Shown: positions 8,078 to 16,794, numbered from the stretch's first letter. The stretch is 64,000 nucleotides of DNA from CAZKVJ01 sp964556225 (GCA_964556225.1 CAZKVJ010000003.1:1-64000); one strand, 5' to 3'. Translations and numbers: made by a program. Notes: a model not told the origin generated them from the letters alone.

Positions 8078-8926
8078 TCAGGGTGCGAACGAGGCGCGCA
8101 CCGAGCCGAGGCCGTCGATCGACGCCACGTAGGTGGCGCCGCGCTCGACGGGGACCAGCGGCCCGAGCGCGCCCGACAAGATGACCTCGCCGGCGCGCAG
8201 CGGCACACCACGCTCGGCCACCGCGTTCGCGAGCCAGACCACTGCGTTGACGGGATGGCCGAGGCACGCAGCGCCCGCCCCGCTGCTGAGCTCGGTGCCG
8301 TCGCAAGTGAGCGACATCGAGCTGTCACGCAGGTCGTCGATGTCGGTGAGGTGGCGCGGCGAGCCGCCCAGCACGAACATGCCCGACGACGCGTTGTCGG
8401 CCACCGTGTCGACGATCGAGATCCTCCAGTCGCGGATCCGGCTGTCGACGATCTCGATCGCCGCCACCACGAAGTCGGTCGCCCGCAGCACGTCGCTGGC
8501 GATGACCGGTCGGTCCGGCAGGTCGCGTCCGAGCACGAACGCGACCTCGGCTTCCACGCGTGGTTGCAGCAGGGCCGAGCTCGGGATCGGCTCGGCGTCG
8601 CCCACCGCCATCTCGGCGAACAGCACCCCGAAGTCCGGCGTGTCGACACCCATCTGCTGCTGGACGGCGCGCGAGGTCAGACCGATCTTGCGCCCGACCC
8701 GGCGCTGGCCGGCGCGGGTGATCTCGAGCACGCGCTGCTGCACGAGGTAGCCGTCGTCGATCGTGCCACCCGGGAGCAGGTCGATGATGGGCTCGCACGG
8801 GATTCCGGAGCGTGCGGCATCGGCGAGCCTCGTGGCGGCCGCCTCGTGGGCCGCTCGGGCCGGCTCGCTGCGCTCGCTGTGCTTCCCGCTCCCGACCGCT
8901 CGGGCCGGCTCGCTGCGCTCGCTCAT
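8078..8926 (-). CDS. 2-hydroxypenta-2,4-dienoate hydratase (MhpD/HsaE-like, FAH superfamily)
   Basis: A 282-residue member of the 2-keto-4-pentenoate hydratase/fumarylacetoacetate hydrolase superfamily. It adds water to the dienoate released by the C-C hydrolase to make the 4-hydroxy-2-oxo acid for the aldolase. The phrases RRVGRKIGLTS, VEAEVAFVLGRDL (metal-binding acidic residues) and HPVNAVVWLANAV are characteristic. The ATG at 8926 overlaps the dioxygenase stop by four bases (ATGA), so the two are co-translated. The first 26 residues are odd: SERSEPARA occurs twice, encoded by a repeated DNA element. That leader is absent from typical MhpD and is probably non-functional sequence added by the repeat. 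Confidence 0.93.
   Translation of the reverse strand: MSERSEPARAVGSGKHSERSEPARAAHEAAATRLADAARSGIPCEPIIDLLPGGTIDDGYLVQQRVLEITRAGQRRVGRKIGLTSRAVQQQMGVDTPDFGVLFAEMAVGDAEPIPSSALLQPRVEAEVAFVLGRDLPDRPVIASDVLRATDFVVAAIEIVDSRIRDWRISIVDTVADNASSGMFVLGGSPRHLTDIDDLRDSSMSLTCDGTELSSGAGAACLGHPVNAVVWLANAVAERGVPLRAGEVILSGALGPLVPVERGATYVASIDGLGSVRASFAP
8851..8923 (-). repeat. Tandem 28-bp repeat inside hydratase start (dispersed repeat, copy 2)
   Basis: Bases 8851-8878 and 8896-8923 are identical 28-mers, 45 bases apart (15 codons), each encoding SERSEPARA in the hydratase leader. The segment 8884-8914 matches 1984-2014 at 29 of 31 bases. Confidence 0.85.
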
Positions 8927-9771
8927 GACGGCGGCGGGACGAACCGGTGGCCCCAGAGGGCACCCTTGGTGATCTCGTACGTCGGCTGCTGGCCCTCGAC
9001 CCGCAGCCCGTTCCACCCGATCTCGACGGCGTAGCGCTCCGGCGAGTACACGTAGAACGACACCATGTGGTCGTTGGTGTGCTTGCCGAGCGTGTACATC
9101 ATCGGCACGCCGAGCGCCCCGGCCCGGTCGATCGCCCGGCCGACGTCATCGAGCGTGGCCACCTCGACCATGAAGTGCAGCAGGCGGCCCGGCCCCTTCA
9201 ACCGGGCGACGCCGAACGTGTGGTGGCGCGGGTTGCACCCCAGGAACACCGTGTTCCCCATGGTGTTGCGCTCGACGAAGCCGAGCACGTCGATGTAGAA
9301 GTCGACCGTCGCGTCGAAGTCCTCGGCCGAGACGATCGCATGGCCCATCCCCATGTCCCCGGTGACGAAGGCGCTGACGGCCGGGGTCTGCACCGGGACG
9401 TGGTCGAGGATCGGGCCGTAGTACAGCTCGATCGGGTTGCCGGCGGGATCGGCGAAGCGGCACAGGCCGGTGACCCGGCGATCCGCGCACTCCGCCTCGG
9501 TGCCGGCCTCGACCGTGATGCCCGTCCCGGCGACGGCCTCGGCCAGGCGGGCGAGCCCGCGACGGTCCAGCACCTCGAAGCCGACCGTCGCCGCGGGCGC
9601 GTCGCCCCCGGTGACCACCAAGCGCGGCGGGTCGTCGTCCATCCGGTAGCGACGCGTGCCGGCGTCTGCGTCATCGACCGGCATCAACCCGAGGAAGTCG
9701 CTGGCGAACACCTCCCAGGCGGCGAGGTCGGTGGCCTCGAACCTCAGGTATCCGAGGGAACGAACGCCCAT
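8923..9771 (-). CDS. Extradiol catechol dioxygenase (HsaC/BphC-like, type I)
   Basis: A 282-residue two-domain type I extradiol dioxygenase. The iron ligands are visible in the C-terminal domain: His144 (GMGHAIV), His200 (LLHFMVEV) and Glu250 (YAVEIGW). The opening MGVRSLGYLRFEATDL and the closing LWGHRF strongly recall HsaC and BphC, which open the catechol ring next to the hydroxyls. It is slightly shorter than HsaC. AAAGGA lies 6 bases before the ATG. It heads a coupled pair with the hydratase and lies 20 bases downstream of the KstD-like flavoprotein gene on the same strand. The ring substrate could be a steroid catechol (as for HsaC) or a simpler alkylcatechol. Confidence 0.95.
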   Translation of the reverse strand: MGVRSLGYLRFEATDLAAWEVFASDFLGLMPVDDADAGTRRYRMDDDPPRLVVTGGDAPAATVGFEVLDRRGLARLAEAVAGTGITVEAGTEAECADRRVTGLCRFADPAGNPIELYYGPILDHVPVQTPAVSAFVTGDMGMGHAIVSAEDFDATVDFYIDVLGFVERNTMGNTVFLGCNPRHHTFGVARLKGPGRLLHFMVEVATLDDVGRAIDRAGALGVPMMYTLGKHTNDHMVSFYVYSPERYAVEIGWNGLRVEGQQPTYEITKGALWGHRFVPPPS

Positions 9772-9791
9772 CTCGATCCTTTCTGGTTCGC

Positions 9792-11393
9792 TCACCCGAT
9801 GGTGAGCGGCTCGCCGGCCATGTCGAGCGCAGCGAGGTACGAGAACACCATGCCAGAGCCGACGGGCACGCCCGCCCCCGGGTACACCCGACCGGACATC
9901 GGTGCCATCGTGTTCCCGGCCGCGTAGAGCCCGACGATCACCGACCCGTCGGCGCGCAGCACCCGTGCGTGCTCGTCCGTCGTGACGCCGCCCTTGGTGC
10001 CCAGATCGGTCGGCACGACCCGGATCGCGTAGAACGGCGGTCGGTCGATCACGCCCAGGCAGGGGTTCGGACCGTCCTCGTGGGCGCCCATCAGCTGCAC
10101 GATCAGCAGATCCCACGGGGTCTCGCCGCGGTGGAACCGCTCGTCGACCCCACTGCGGGCGAACCGGTTGAACTCCTCGACGCTCGCCGTGAGCGCGCCG
10201 GGCGGCATGCCGATCTTCCCGGCCAGGCCCTCGAGGGTGCCGGCCCGGTCCAGCACGCCTGCCGCCTCCCACCGGTCGACGTCGAACCAGCCGTCGAACT
10301 GGGGCTCGACCGGGAGCTGACGGAACGCCCGGGCGTTGTCGATCTGGCGTTGGTCGAACACCCAGTACGTCGGGATGTGGGACACCGCGGAGGCGCGGTG
10401 GGCGGCGACGATCTCGTGCCCCGCCCGGTCGTACGGGAGGCGCTCGTTCATGAACCGCTCGCCGGCGGCGTTGACCCAGATCCCGCTCCACACCATCGTG
10501 TAGAAGACCGGGAGCGCGTCGGGCACGACGATGCCGGGGGCGAACCAGGCCTCGTCGAGCAGTGCCGTCCCGGCGCCGACGTCGATCGCCGCCTCGAGCG
10601 CTGCGCCGGTGTTCTCCGGCGGCCCTTGGGTCCACTCGTCGGTGACGGGTGCCTGGTGCCGCTGGCGCAGCTCACGGTTCCGCTCGTAGCCGCCGGCGGC
10701 GAGGAGCACCCCCCGACGAGCCGTGAACCGCACCCGCTCGCCGCCACTGATGGCCTCGACCCCGACGACGGCGCCGTCGTCGTCGACGACCAGGCGATCG
10801 AGCGCGGTGTCGACGCGCACGGTCGCGTTCCCCGTCTCGATCAGGGCCAGCAGCGCTCGGGCGATCAAGGCCTGCCCCCCGACGAGCACGTCCTCGGGTT
10901 CGGCGCCGAAGCGCTCGGACCAGATCGGCCGGCGCAACAGCGGCTCGAGCTCGCCGAGCTCGCTCCTCGCGATCTTGGGTGGGAAGACCGTCCGGCCCAC
11001 CGCCAGCGCACCTGGCGCCTCCGGGTAGTAGTCGGGCACGCCGCGCCAGCGGAAGCTCCGGAACCGCTGGTTGCGCTCGAGGTCCTCGATCAGCCGTGGC
11101 CCGGCGAGCAGGTAGGCCTCGCGGAGCGCCACTGGTGCGTCGTCGCCGATGATCGCGTCGAGATAGGGCCGGGCGAGGTCGGGGCCATCCTCCATCCCGG
11201 CCCGGTCCTGAGCCGGGTTCCCGGGCAGCCAGATCCCAGCACCCGAGTGGGCGGTCATCCCGCCCACCCGCGGCGCGGACTCGAGCACGAGGGTGCGCAG
11301 GCCACGTGAGGCGGCGGCGTAGGCGCCGATCAGCCCGGTGCCGGAGCCGACGACGATGACGTCGAAGTCGTGGTCCCGATCGGTCTCGCTCAT
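9792..11393 (-). CDS. FAD-dependent 3-ketosteroid delta1-dehydrogenase-like oxidoreductase
   Basis: A 533-residue flavoprotein of the FAD_binding_2/KstD-fumarate reductase family. The dinucleotide fold VIVVGSGTGLIGAYAAASRG lies at the N terminus, a GVLLAAGGYERN segment in the middle and the C-terminal FAD motif GLYAAGNTMAPMSGRVYPGAG near residue 500. Family members introduce a double bond next to a ketone in a steroid A ring or reduce such bonds. Located in the same strand run as the HsaC-like dioxygenase, it fits a route in which a cyclic ketone is desaturated toward an aromatic ring. True KstD activity is inference; a related paralogue is at 55.8 kb. Confidence 0.9.
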   Translation of the reverse strand: MSETDRDHDFDVIVVGSGTGLIGAYAAASRGLRTLVLESAPRVGGMTAHSGAGIWLPGNPAQDRAGMEDGPDLARPYLDAIIGDDAPVALREAYLLAGPRLIEDLERNQRFRSFRWRGVPDYYPEAPGALAVGRTVFPPKIARSELGELEPLLRRPIWSERFGAEPEDVLVGGQALIARALLALIETGNATVRVDTALDRLVVDDDGAVVGVEAISGGERVRFTARRGVLLAAGGYERNRELRQRHQAPVTDEWTQGPPENTGAALEAAIDVGAGTALLDEAWFAPGIVVPDALPVFYTMVWSGIWVNAAGERFMNERLPYDRAGHEIVAAHRASAVSHIPTYWVFDQRQIDNARAFRQLPVEPQFDGWFDVDRWEAAGVLDRAGTLEGLAGKIGMPPGALTASVEEFNRFARSGVDERFHRGETPWDLLIVQLMGAHEDGPNPCLGVIDRPPFYAIRVVPTDLGTKGGVTTDEHARVLRADGSVIVGLYAAGNTMAPMSGRVYPGAGVPVGSGMVFSYLAALDMAGEPLTIG

Positions 11394-11406
11394 CTCGGCC
11401 TCCGTC

Positions 11407-11868
11407 TCAGCGCCCGACCCAGCCGTGGTCGTACCAGCAGGTCTCGAGGCGGTCGGCGGGCTCCGACCACGACTCGACGTAGATGACCCCGTCCGGCCCG
11501 GCGGTGATCGTGTAGGGGGTGCCGGCATCGGTCACCCAGAACTCCCCGAGCTCGAACGAGTCGTCCCCTTCCTCGCCCTGCGGACCCCACTCGACCGTGG
11601 CCCGACCGCCGACGACGATGACGAGGTGACGCAGGTTGTGGTGACGGCGGGGGAGGGTGAGGCCCGGCGCGAGCCGGACGCCGAACGCGTTGAACGCAGG
11701 GTCCACCTTGGTCGAGCGCCACAGCTTGCCGTCGAGCGTGGCCGCCACGTCGACCGGGGCGTCGGCCAGCGAGCCGCCGGCGTACCACGACGAGTGGGGG
11801 TCGTGGGGATCGACGGTGATCGGCTCCCACTCGTCCTCGCTCAGGAGGTTGCAGAACTCGATCGGCAC
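11407..11868 (-). CDS. Cupin domain protein, paralogue of 7543-8007
   Basis: A 153-residue cupin clearly homologous to the protein at 7543-8007 along its whole length. Its metal site differs: PRRHHNLRHLVIV keeps two histidines but the usual Glu position is His, so metal binding may be altered or lost. The start is the GTG at 11868, the only in-frame start that preserves the alignment with the paralogue. It is 13 bases upstream of the flavoprotein gene, on the same strand, and probably in the same operon. No reaction can be assigned; a duplicated pair with one modified site suggests distinct substrates or a structural role for one member. Confidence 0.84.
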   Translation of the reverse strand: MPIEFCNLLSEDEWEPITVDPHDPHSSWYAGGSLADAPVDVAATLDGKLWRSTKVDPAFNAFGVRLAPGLTLPRRHHNLRHLVIVVGGRATVEWGPQGEEGDDSFELGEFWVTDAGTPYTITAGPDGVIYVESWSEPADRLETCWYDHGWVGR

Positions 11869-11936
11869 CAGCCGATCATGGCGCGCCCGGCGGACGGTGT
11901 CACCTGCGACGTCTTGGTGGGTGGAACGCCTCGCGC

Positions 11937-13184
11937 TCAGGCCGGCTGCGGCGCCTTGAACCCCAGCAGGGCGCCGAGCGTGCCGCCGAGGATGGCGGCC
12001 CGCTCCTCGTCGGGCACGCCTGCGAACTGCTGGTCGATCAGCTCGCGGCTGTGGCGGAACGTGCCCTCGGCGTGTGGGTAGTCGTTGGCCCACATCAGCG
12101 TCGAGATGCCGGTGAGGTGGCGGCCGGCGATCGCCATCGGGTCGTCCTGGAAGGACACGTGGAACTGGCGCTGGACGTACTCGCTCGGCTTGAGCGGCCA
12201 CGGCCACTTCTCGTTGAGGTGGAACAGCCGCGCCATGGTCGGCTGGCCCTCGAGGGTGGCGGGCTGGTCGGGCTCCCAGCGCCCGAGCCACCAGTCCGAG
12301 TCCTGGCCGATGCCGGTGACCCAGGCCTTGTCCATGGAGCCCATCAGCGACGCCAACCAGTGGGCGTTGAACTCGATGAGGCCGAAGTGGAGGTCGGGGA
12401 AGCGCTCGGGGACCCCCCCGGCGATCAGCTCGATCATCAGCTTCTGGGCCACGATCGGCGCGAGGACGGACAGCGTGAACATGCGCCCGGCGGCGACCTT
12501 GGGGGTCATCGGCAGGTTCACCTGCTTGGCCATGTCCATCACCGTGCGCATCGTGGACGACGACGGGTCGTTGACCCTCACGCCCCCGGTCTGGGTGTGG
12601 AAGAAGATCGGGACGCCGGCTTCCTGCGCCACCGCCCAGATCGGGTCGAGCTCGTCGGTGTGGTAGCTCGACGGCGGTGTCGCCGGTAGCAGCAGCGCGC
12701 TGAGGCCCGCCGCGACGACCCGCTCGATCTCCCTGACGGCGTCGCCGACGTCGGTGATCGGGATCGGTGCGGTCGGGCGGATCCGATCGCGGTAGTCGAG
12801 GAACCGTTCTACGAGGTAGTCGTTGTAGACGCGGGCGTGCGCCATCGACAGCTCGTGGTCGTCGGAGTAGAGGCCGAACATCGACAGGTTCGGGTGCATC
12901 AGCGTGGCGTCGATGCCGTCCTCGTCCATGTCGGCCAGGATGCGCTCGGGGTCACCTTCCGGAGCGGGGCCATCGCTTTGGCGATAGCGCGAGATGGTCC
13001 ACCCCTCGAACCCCGGTGTGTGGAGCGTGCGGAAGTACCGGGCGCCACCGTCGACCATCGGCTCGATCTCGAAGTCCTCCTCCCAGACCGCACGATCGCG
13101 CAGGTGTGCGGGCAGGCGGGTGATGAAGAGGTCGGTCGGCTCGAGGATGTGGCTGTCCGCGGAGACGACGAGGTCCTGACCCAT
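11937..13184 (-). CDS. Amidohydrolase family 2 (ACMSD-like) metal-dependent hydrolase
   Basis: A 415-residue TIM-barrel protein of the amidohydrolase_2 family, one of four in the window. The N-terminal metal motif is DSHILEP, the barrel contains IFFHTQTGG (metal His) and HFGLIEFNAHW, and the late ANDYPHAEG supplies the catalytic Asp. Relatives decarboxylate or hydrolyse aromatic-derived acids. I prefer the ATG at 13184, with AGGGG 9 bases upstream, over the ATG three codons earlier. Its upstream region holds an unusual set of GGTACCG repeats. It probably leads the minus-strand run that includes the cupins, flavoprotein, dioxygenase and hydratase, although 68 bases separate it from the cupin. 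Confidence 0.92.
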   Translation of the reverse strand: MGQDLVVSADSHILEPTDLFITRLPAHLRDRAVWEEDFEIEPMVDGGARYFRTLHTPGFEGWTISRYRQSDGPAPEGDPERILADMDEDGIDATLMHPNLSMFGLYSDDHELSMAHARVYNDYLVERFLDYRDRIRPTAPIPITDVGDAVREIERVVAAGLSALLLPATPPSSYHTDELDPIWAVAQEAGVPIFFHTQTGGVRVNDPSSSTMRTVMDMAKQVNLPMTPKVAAGRMFTLSVLAPIVAQKLMIELIAGGVPERFPDLHFGLIEFNAHWLASLMGSMDKAWVTGIGQDSDWWLGRWEPDQPATLEGQPTMARLFHLNEKWPWPLKPSEYVQRQFHVSFQDDPMAIAGRHLTGISTLMWANDYPHAEGTFRHSRELIDQQFAGVPDEERAAILGGTLGALLGFKAPQPA

Positions 13185-13200
13185 CCGGCGCATCCCCTGT

Positions 13201-13234
13201 TCTGGTACCGCCTGGTACCGACGTTCTTGTACCG
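13201..13234. promoter_or_regulatory. Triple TGGTACCG/TTGTACCG repeat, candidate operator
   Basis: CTGGTACCG is repeated at 13202-13210 and 13212-13220 (10-bp period, one helical turn), with a third weaker copy CTTGTACCG ending at 13234. It lies just upstream of the amidohydrolase start in a divergent promoter region shared with the MaoC-like gene. Confidence 0.5.
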
Positions 13235-13397
13235 CTCGGTCGAATTCCGATGCTAGCGAGCGGGTCGCAACCCGTCAACGCACCGTCCAGGCGTCGCTCC
13301 GGCGACGGTCAACTACGTTGCGCCGGTGGGGCCTCGCGGGGAGACGCCGGGCGTTCCGGTGCGCGACGGTGAGGCGGAGCCGACGAGAGGAGTCGAC

Positions 13398-14657
13398 ATG
13401 ACCGATGTCCACGACGCGGCGTACGGCGTGCTGTCCGATGCGTCCTTCGAGCGGTCGCGTCAGCGGATCGGCGTCCCGCTGCGCCTGCCGAACCCGCCGC
13501 ACAACCTGGAGGTCACACGCGACGCGATCCGCCACTTCGCCGACGGCTACGGCGACGACAACCCGCTCTACCGCGACGAGGCGTACGCCGCCGGCACCCG
13601 GTGGGGTGGGCTCATCGCTCCGCCGGCGTACCTCTACACGATGGGCGAGGACGCGTCGCCGCGGCCGACGCCGCCCGAGCACGCTGCGGTGCTGAAGGGC
13701 GACCCGTTCGCCGGCCTGGGCTCGTATCAGGCCGTGATGGAGTTCGAGTGGTGGTCGCCGTTGCGTCTCGGCGATCGAGTGCGCATGTTGCGGTCGCAGG
13801 TCGGCGTGGCCGACAAGCGCAGCGACCTCGGGGGGAGGTCCGCCCACGTGACCCACGCCTTCATCTACGCCACGCACGCCGGCGACATCCCGGCCATCCG
13901 GCGCGGCACGTGGGTCAACGTCGAGCGGCACTCCTCCAAGGAGCGCCAGAAGGAGCAGCGCGTTCCCGAGCCCTACACCCCCGAGCAGCTCGCCGAGATC
14001 GACGCCGCCTACGCCGCGGAGACCCGCCGAGGAGCGGTCCCCCGGTGGTTCGAGGACGTCGAGGTCGGCGACGCCGTCGACCCGAAGGTGAAGGGCCCGC
14101 TCACCACCACCGATGTCGTGATCTGGCACGTCGGCTGGGGGATGCAGCTCACCCCGCCGGGCAGCTATCGCCTCGCCTACCTCGTGCGCCAGAAGGCACC
14201 GGGGCTGTACCCGCCGAACCCGCTGAACGTGCCCGACACCGTGCAGCGGCTGCACTGGGAGCCGGCACGGGCCCACGAGCTCGGGTTGCCGACCTCGTAC
14301 GACTACGGCGCCATGCGCGAGGCCTGGCTCTGCCACCTCGTCACCGACTGGATGGGCGACGACGCCTGGCTGTGGAAGCTCGAGTGCCAGCACCGCGCCT
14401 TCAACCTCATCGGTGACACGTCATGGCTGACGGGCGAGGTCGTGGCCAAGCGTCAGACACCGACCGCGGAGGGGGTGCGCTGCGAGGTCGAGCTGGCGAT
14501 CCGGGTGACGAACCAGCTGGGCGCGCTCACCAGCCCCGGCCGGGCGGTGGTGCTGCTGCCGAGCCGGGAGCACGGCCCGGTCCGCTTGCCCTCGCCGCCC
14601 GCGTCGTCGATCGACGGCATGCTCCGCGCCGAGATCGACCGCCTCACCCCGAGCTGA
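13398..14657 (+). CDS. MaoC-like (double hot-dog) dehydratase/hydratase
   Basis: A 419-residue protein with two hot-dog modules. The N-terminal half (AIRHFADGYGDDNPLYRDEAYAAGTRWGGLIAPPAYLYTM) is a clear FAS1-type MaoC dehydratase N domain with the catalytic D/H region, and the C-terminal half (residues 220 to 380, WFEDVEVGDAVD onwards) is a second module. Such proteins hydrate enoyl-CoAs in beta-oxidation-like routes, and two-module forms are common in actinobacterial steroid and polyketide catabolism. A GAGAGGAG ribosome site supports the ATG at 13398. It converges on the P450 gene with a 10-base gap. Substrate not determinable. Confidence 0.88.
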   Translation: MTDVHDAAYGVLSDASFERSRQRIGVPLRLPNPPHNLEVTRDAIRHFADGYGDDNPLYRDEAYAAGTRWGGLIAPPAYLYTMGEDASPRPTPPEHAAVLKGDPFAGLGSYQAVMEFEWWSPLRLGDRVRMLRSQVGVADKRSDLGGRSAHVTHAFIYATHAGDIPAIRRGTWVNVERHSSKERQKEQRVPEPYTPEQLAEIDAAYAAETRRGAVPRWFEDVEVGDAVDPKVKGPLTTTDVVIWHVGWGMQLTPPGSYRLAYLVRQKAPGLYPPNPLNVPDTVQRLHWEPARAHELGLPTSYDYGAMREAWLCHLVTDWMGDDAWLWKLECQHRAFNLIGDTSWLTGEVVAKRQTPTAEGVRCEVELAIRVTNQLGALTSPGRAVVLLPSREHGPVRLPSPPASSIDGMLRAEIDRLTPS

Positions 14658-14667
14658 CCCCCTGATC

Positions 14668-15969
14668 TCACGGGATGGCGGGGTCGAACTCGATGTAGAG
14701 GTGGGTGAGGCCGCGGAGGATGAACGTCGGCACGTAGCGGTAGTCGCGCTGGCCGGGTGGGCCGTGGTGGCGCTCTGAGATGCGGATGTTCCTCGTGCGC
14801 TCGAGCAGGCGCTGGAACCCGATGCACGCCTCGGCACGCGCCAGCGGCGCCCCGGGGCAGGTGTGGATGCCCCGGCCGAACGACACGTGCTGGCGGGCGT
14901 TCTCGCGTCGCACGTCGAACGTGCTCGGGTTCTCGAAGCGGCGCGGGTCGCGGTTGATGGCGGCGTTGACGAGCATGACCGTGTCGCCGGCGCCGATCGT
15001 GACGTCGCCGACGTGCACCGGGCAGCGGGCAAGGCGGAAGTCGCCCTTCACCGGGCTCTCGAGGCGCAGCGTCTCCTCGACGAAGTTCGGGATCAGCTCC
15101 GGATCGGCGCGCAGGTCGGCCTGGAGCTCGGCGTTCTCGGCGAGGAGCATCACGCCGGAGCTGAGCAGGCGCACCGTGGTCTCCTGCCCGGCGGCGAACA
15201 GGTTGGCGGCGACCCGCACGACGTCGATGACCTCCGGGGTGGAGCCGTCGGGGAACGTGGCCTGGGCGAGGCCGGTGAGGACGTCGCCCCGCGGGTTGGC
15301 GCGCCGGTCTTCGATGTACTCGCTGAAGCGCTGATAGAGGAACTCGAGCGGGTTGAGCTGGATGTGATCCCCGCCCGTGCTGCCGATCGTGCCAGTGCCC
15401 TTGTGCCCGGCGCCGTGGCCGCCGAGGAGCGCCTGGCGGAACATCGCATGGTCCTCCTCCGGGACGCCGAGGAGATCGGCCACCACGAGCATCGCGAGGG
15501 GCGACGCGAACTCGCCGTTGTACTCGCACTCGCCCCGGTCGATGAACGTGTCGAGCGTGCGGTCGGTGAGCCGGTAGATGAACTCCTCGTTCTCGTTCAG
15601 CCGCTTCGGGGTGATGAGGCGCATCAGGAGCGCTCGGTGAGCCGTGTGCACCGGCGGGTCGAGGGTGGGCAGCTGGTCGTTCATGGGCAGCGACCCGCGG
15701 TGCTCGAGGATCAACGCGTCGACCTCCTCGCGGCTCTTGCCGGCGAGCGGTACCGGGAACCCGGGGAAGGGCCCCGTGACGGCCGTGCACGACGAGAACG
15801 AGTCGGCGTCGTTGTAGATGCGCAGGGCTTCGTCGTAGCCGGTCACCATCAGCACGTCGTGGTGGACCTCGCGCCGGATGGGCCCGTCGGCGCGCAGCGC
15901 CTCGAAGTACGGGTAGGGATCGACCAGCAGCTCGCTGCCGGTGAAGAAGTCGATGCCGTCGACGTTCAT
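14668..15969 (-). CDS. Cytochrome P450 (paralogue of the P450 at 57761)
   Basis: A 433-residue soluble bacterial P450. The I-helix oxygen-activation motif is AAGQETT (259-265), the K-helix EETLRLE is near 298, and the heme cysteine is Cys371 in FGRGIHTCPGAPLAR. It is somewhat longer than usual because of a Gly/His-rich insertion around 183-200 (LLGGHGAGHKGTG). Alignment by eye shows close relationship to the P450 at 57761-59044. It needs ferredoxin and reductase; no ferredoxin is adjacent here, but two lie at 57.5 and 62.2 kb. GGAG precedes the ATG. It is 25 bases downstream of the SDR gene, likely the same operon. Confidence 0.96.
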   Translation of the reverse strand: MNVDGIDFFTGSELLVDPYPYFEALRADGPIRREVHHDVLMVTGYDEALRIYNDADSFSSCTAVTGPFPGFPVPLAGKSREEVDALILEHRGSLPMNDQLPTLDPPVHTAHRALLMRLITPKRLNENEEFIYRLTDRTLDTFIDRGECEYNGEFASPLAMLVVADLLGVPEEDHAMFRQALLGGHGAGHKGTGTIGSTGGDHIQLNPLEFLYQRFSEYIEDRRANPRGDVLTGLAQATFPDGSTPEVIDVVRVAANLFAAGQETTVRLLSSGVMLLAENAELQADLRADPELIPNFVEETLRLESPVKGDFRLARCPVHVGDVTIGAGDTVMLVNAAINRDPRRFENPSTFDVRRENARQHVSFGRGIHTCPGAPLARAEACIGFQRLLERTRNIRISERHHGPPGQRDYRYVPTFILRGLTHLYIEFDPAIP

Positions 15970-15994
15970 AGGCTGCTCCGGAGGTGGTCGGCGA

Positions 15995-16759
15995 TCACGT
16001 GTTGCGGCCCCCGTTGACGCCGATCACCTGGCCGGTGACGTAGCCGGCGCCGTCGGAGACGAGGAACGAGCAGGCGTGGGCGATGTCCTCCGGCGTGCCC
16101 GGCCGGCGGACCGGGGTCCGGTCGGCGTGGTCCTGCACGGAGCCACCGAGCATGCCGCGCGCCTCGGACTCGCGCAGCATGGGCGTGTCGACGAACCCGG
16201 GCGGGATGGTGTTGACCGTGATGCCCATCGGGCCGAGCTCGAGGGCGAGGGCCTTGGTCATCCCGATGAGCCCGGCCTTGGAGGTGACGTAGTGGACCAT
16301 GTACGGCTGGCCGCCCTGCGCGCTGCTCGAGGAGATGTTGACGATGCGACCCCAGTGGGCGTGGACCATGTCCGGGAGCACGGCCTGGGTGCAGTAGAAG
16401 GGGCCGTTCAGGTTGACGGCCATCATCCGGTCCCACTTCTCGTCGGTGATCTTCTGGAACTCGCGGAACCCCGTGATCGCGGCGTTGTTGACGAGGACGA
16501 GGATCGGCCCGAGCACCTGGCGGACCTGCTGCATCGCGGCCTCGACGGCGGAGCGATCCGACACGTCGACGGGTGCCACGGCCAGCGCCGCACCGGCCAT
16601 CGACGGCTGGCTCGTGATCTCGTCGGCCACGCGTGAGGCCGCGTCCGTGTCGATGTCGACGATCGCCACCGCGAACCCGTCGGCGGCGAGGCGGTGGGCG
16701 ATCGCCCGGCCGATGCCCGAGCCGGCACCGGTGACGACCGCCGTGCGACGTTGGCTCAC
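15995..16759 (-). CDS. SDR family oxidoreductase
   Basis: A 254-residue classical SDR with the TGAGSGIG cofactor motif near residue 11, NNAA near 90, the serine in NISSSSAQG and YVTSK as the active-site Tyr-Lys. The GTG at 16759 follows GGAGGGG with good spacing; a further GTG lies 24 bases upstream without one. It lies upstream of the P450 on the same strand, so it may oxidise the alcohol made by that P450. Two overlapping copies of the GAGAAC-N3-GTTCTC-like palindrome lie 36-72 bases upstream, suggesting repression by the local TetR-type regulator. Confidence 0.92.
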   Translation of the reverse strand: MSQRRTAVVTGAGSGIGRAIAHRLAADGFAVAIVDIDTDAASRVADEITSQPSMAGAALAVAPVDVSDRSAVEAAMQQVRQVLGPILVLVNNAAITGFREFQKITDEKWDRMMAVNLNGPFYCTQAVLPDMVHAHWGRIVNISSSSAQGGQPYMVHYVTSKAGLIGMTKALALELGPMGITVNTIPPGFVDTPMLRESEARGMLGGSVQDHADRTPVRRPGTPEDIAHACSFLVSDGAGYVTGQVIGVNGGRNT

Positions 16760-16794
16760 GAACCCCTCCGTTCCCCCGGGCACGACAACGTATC

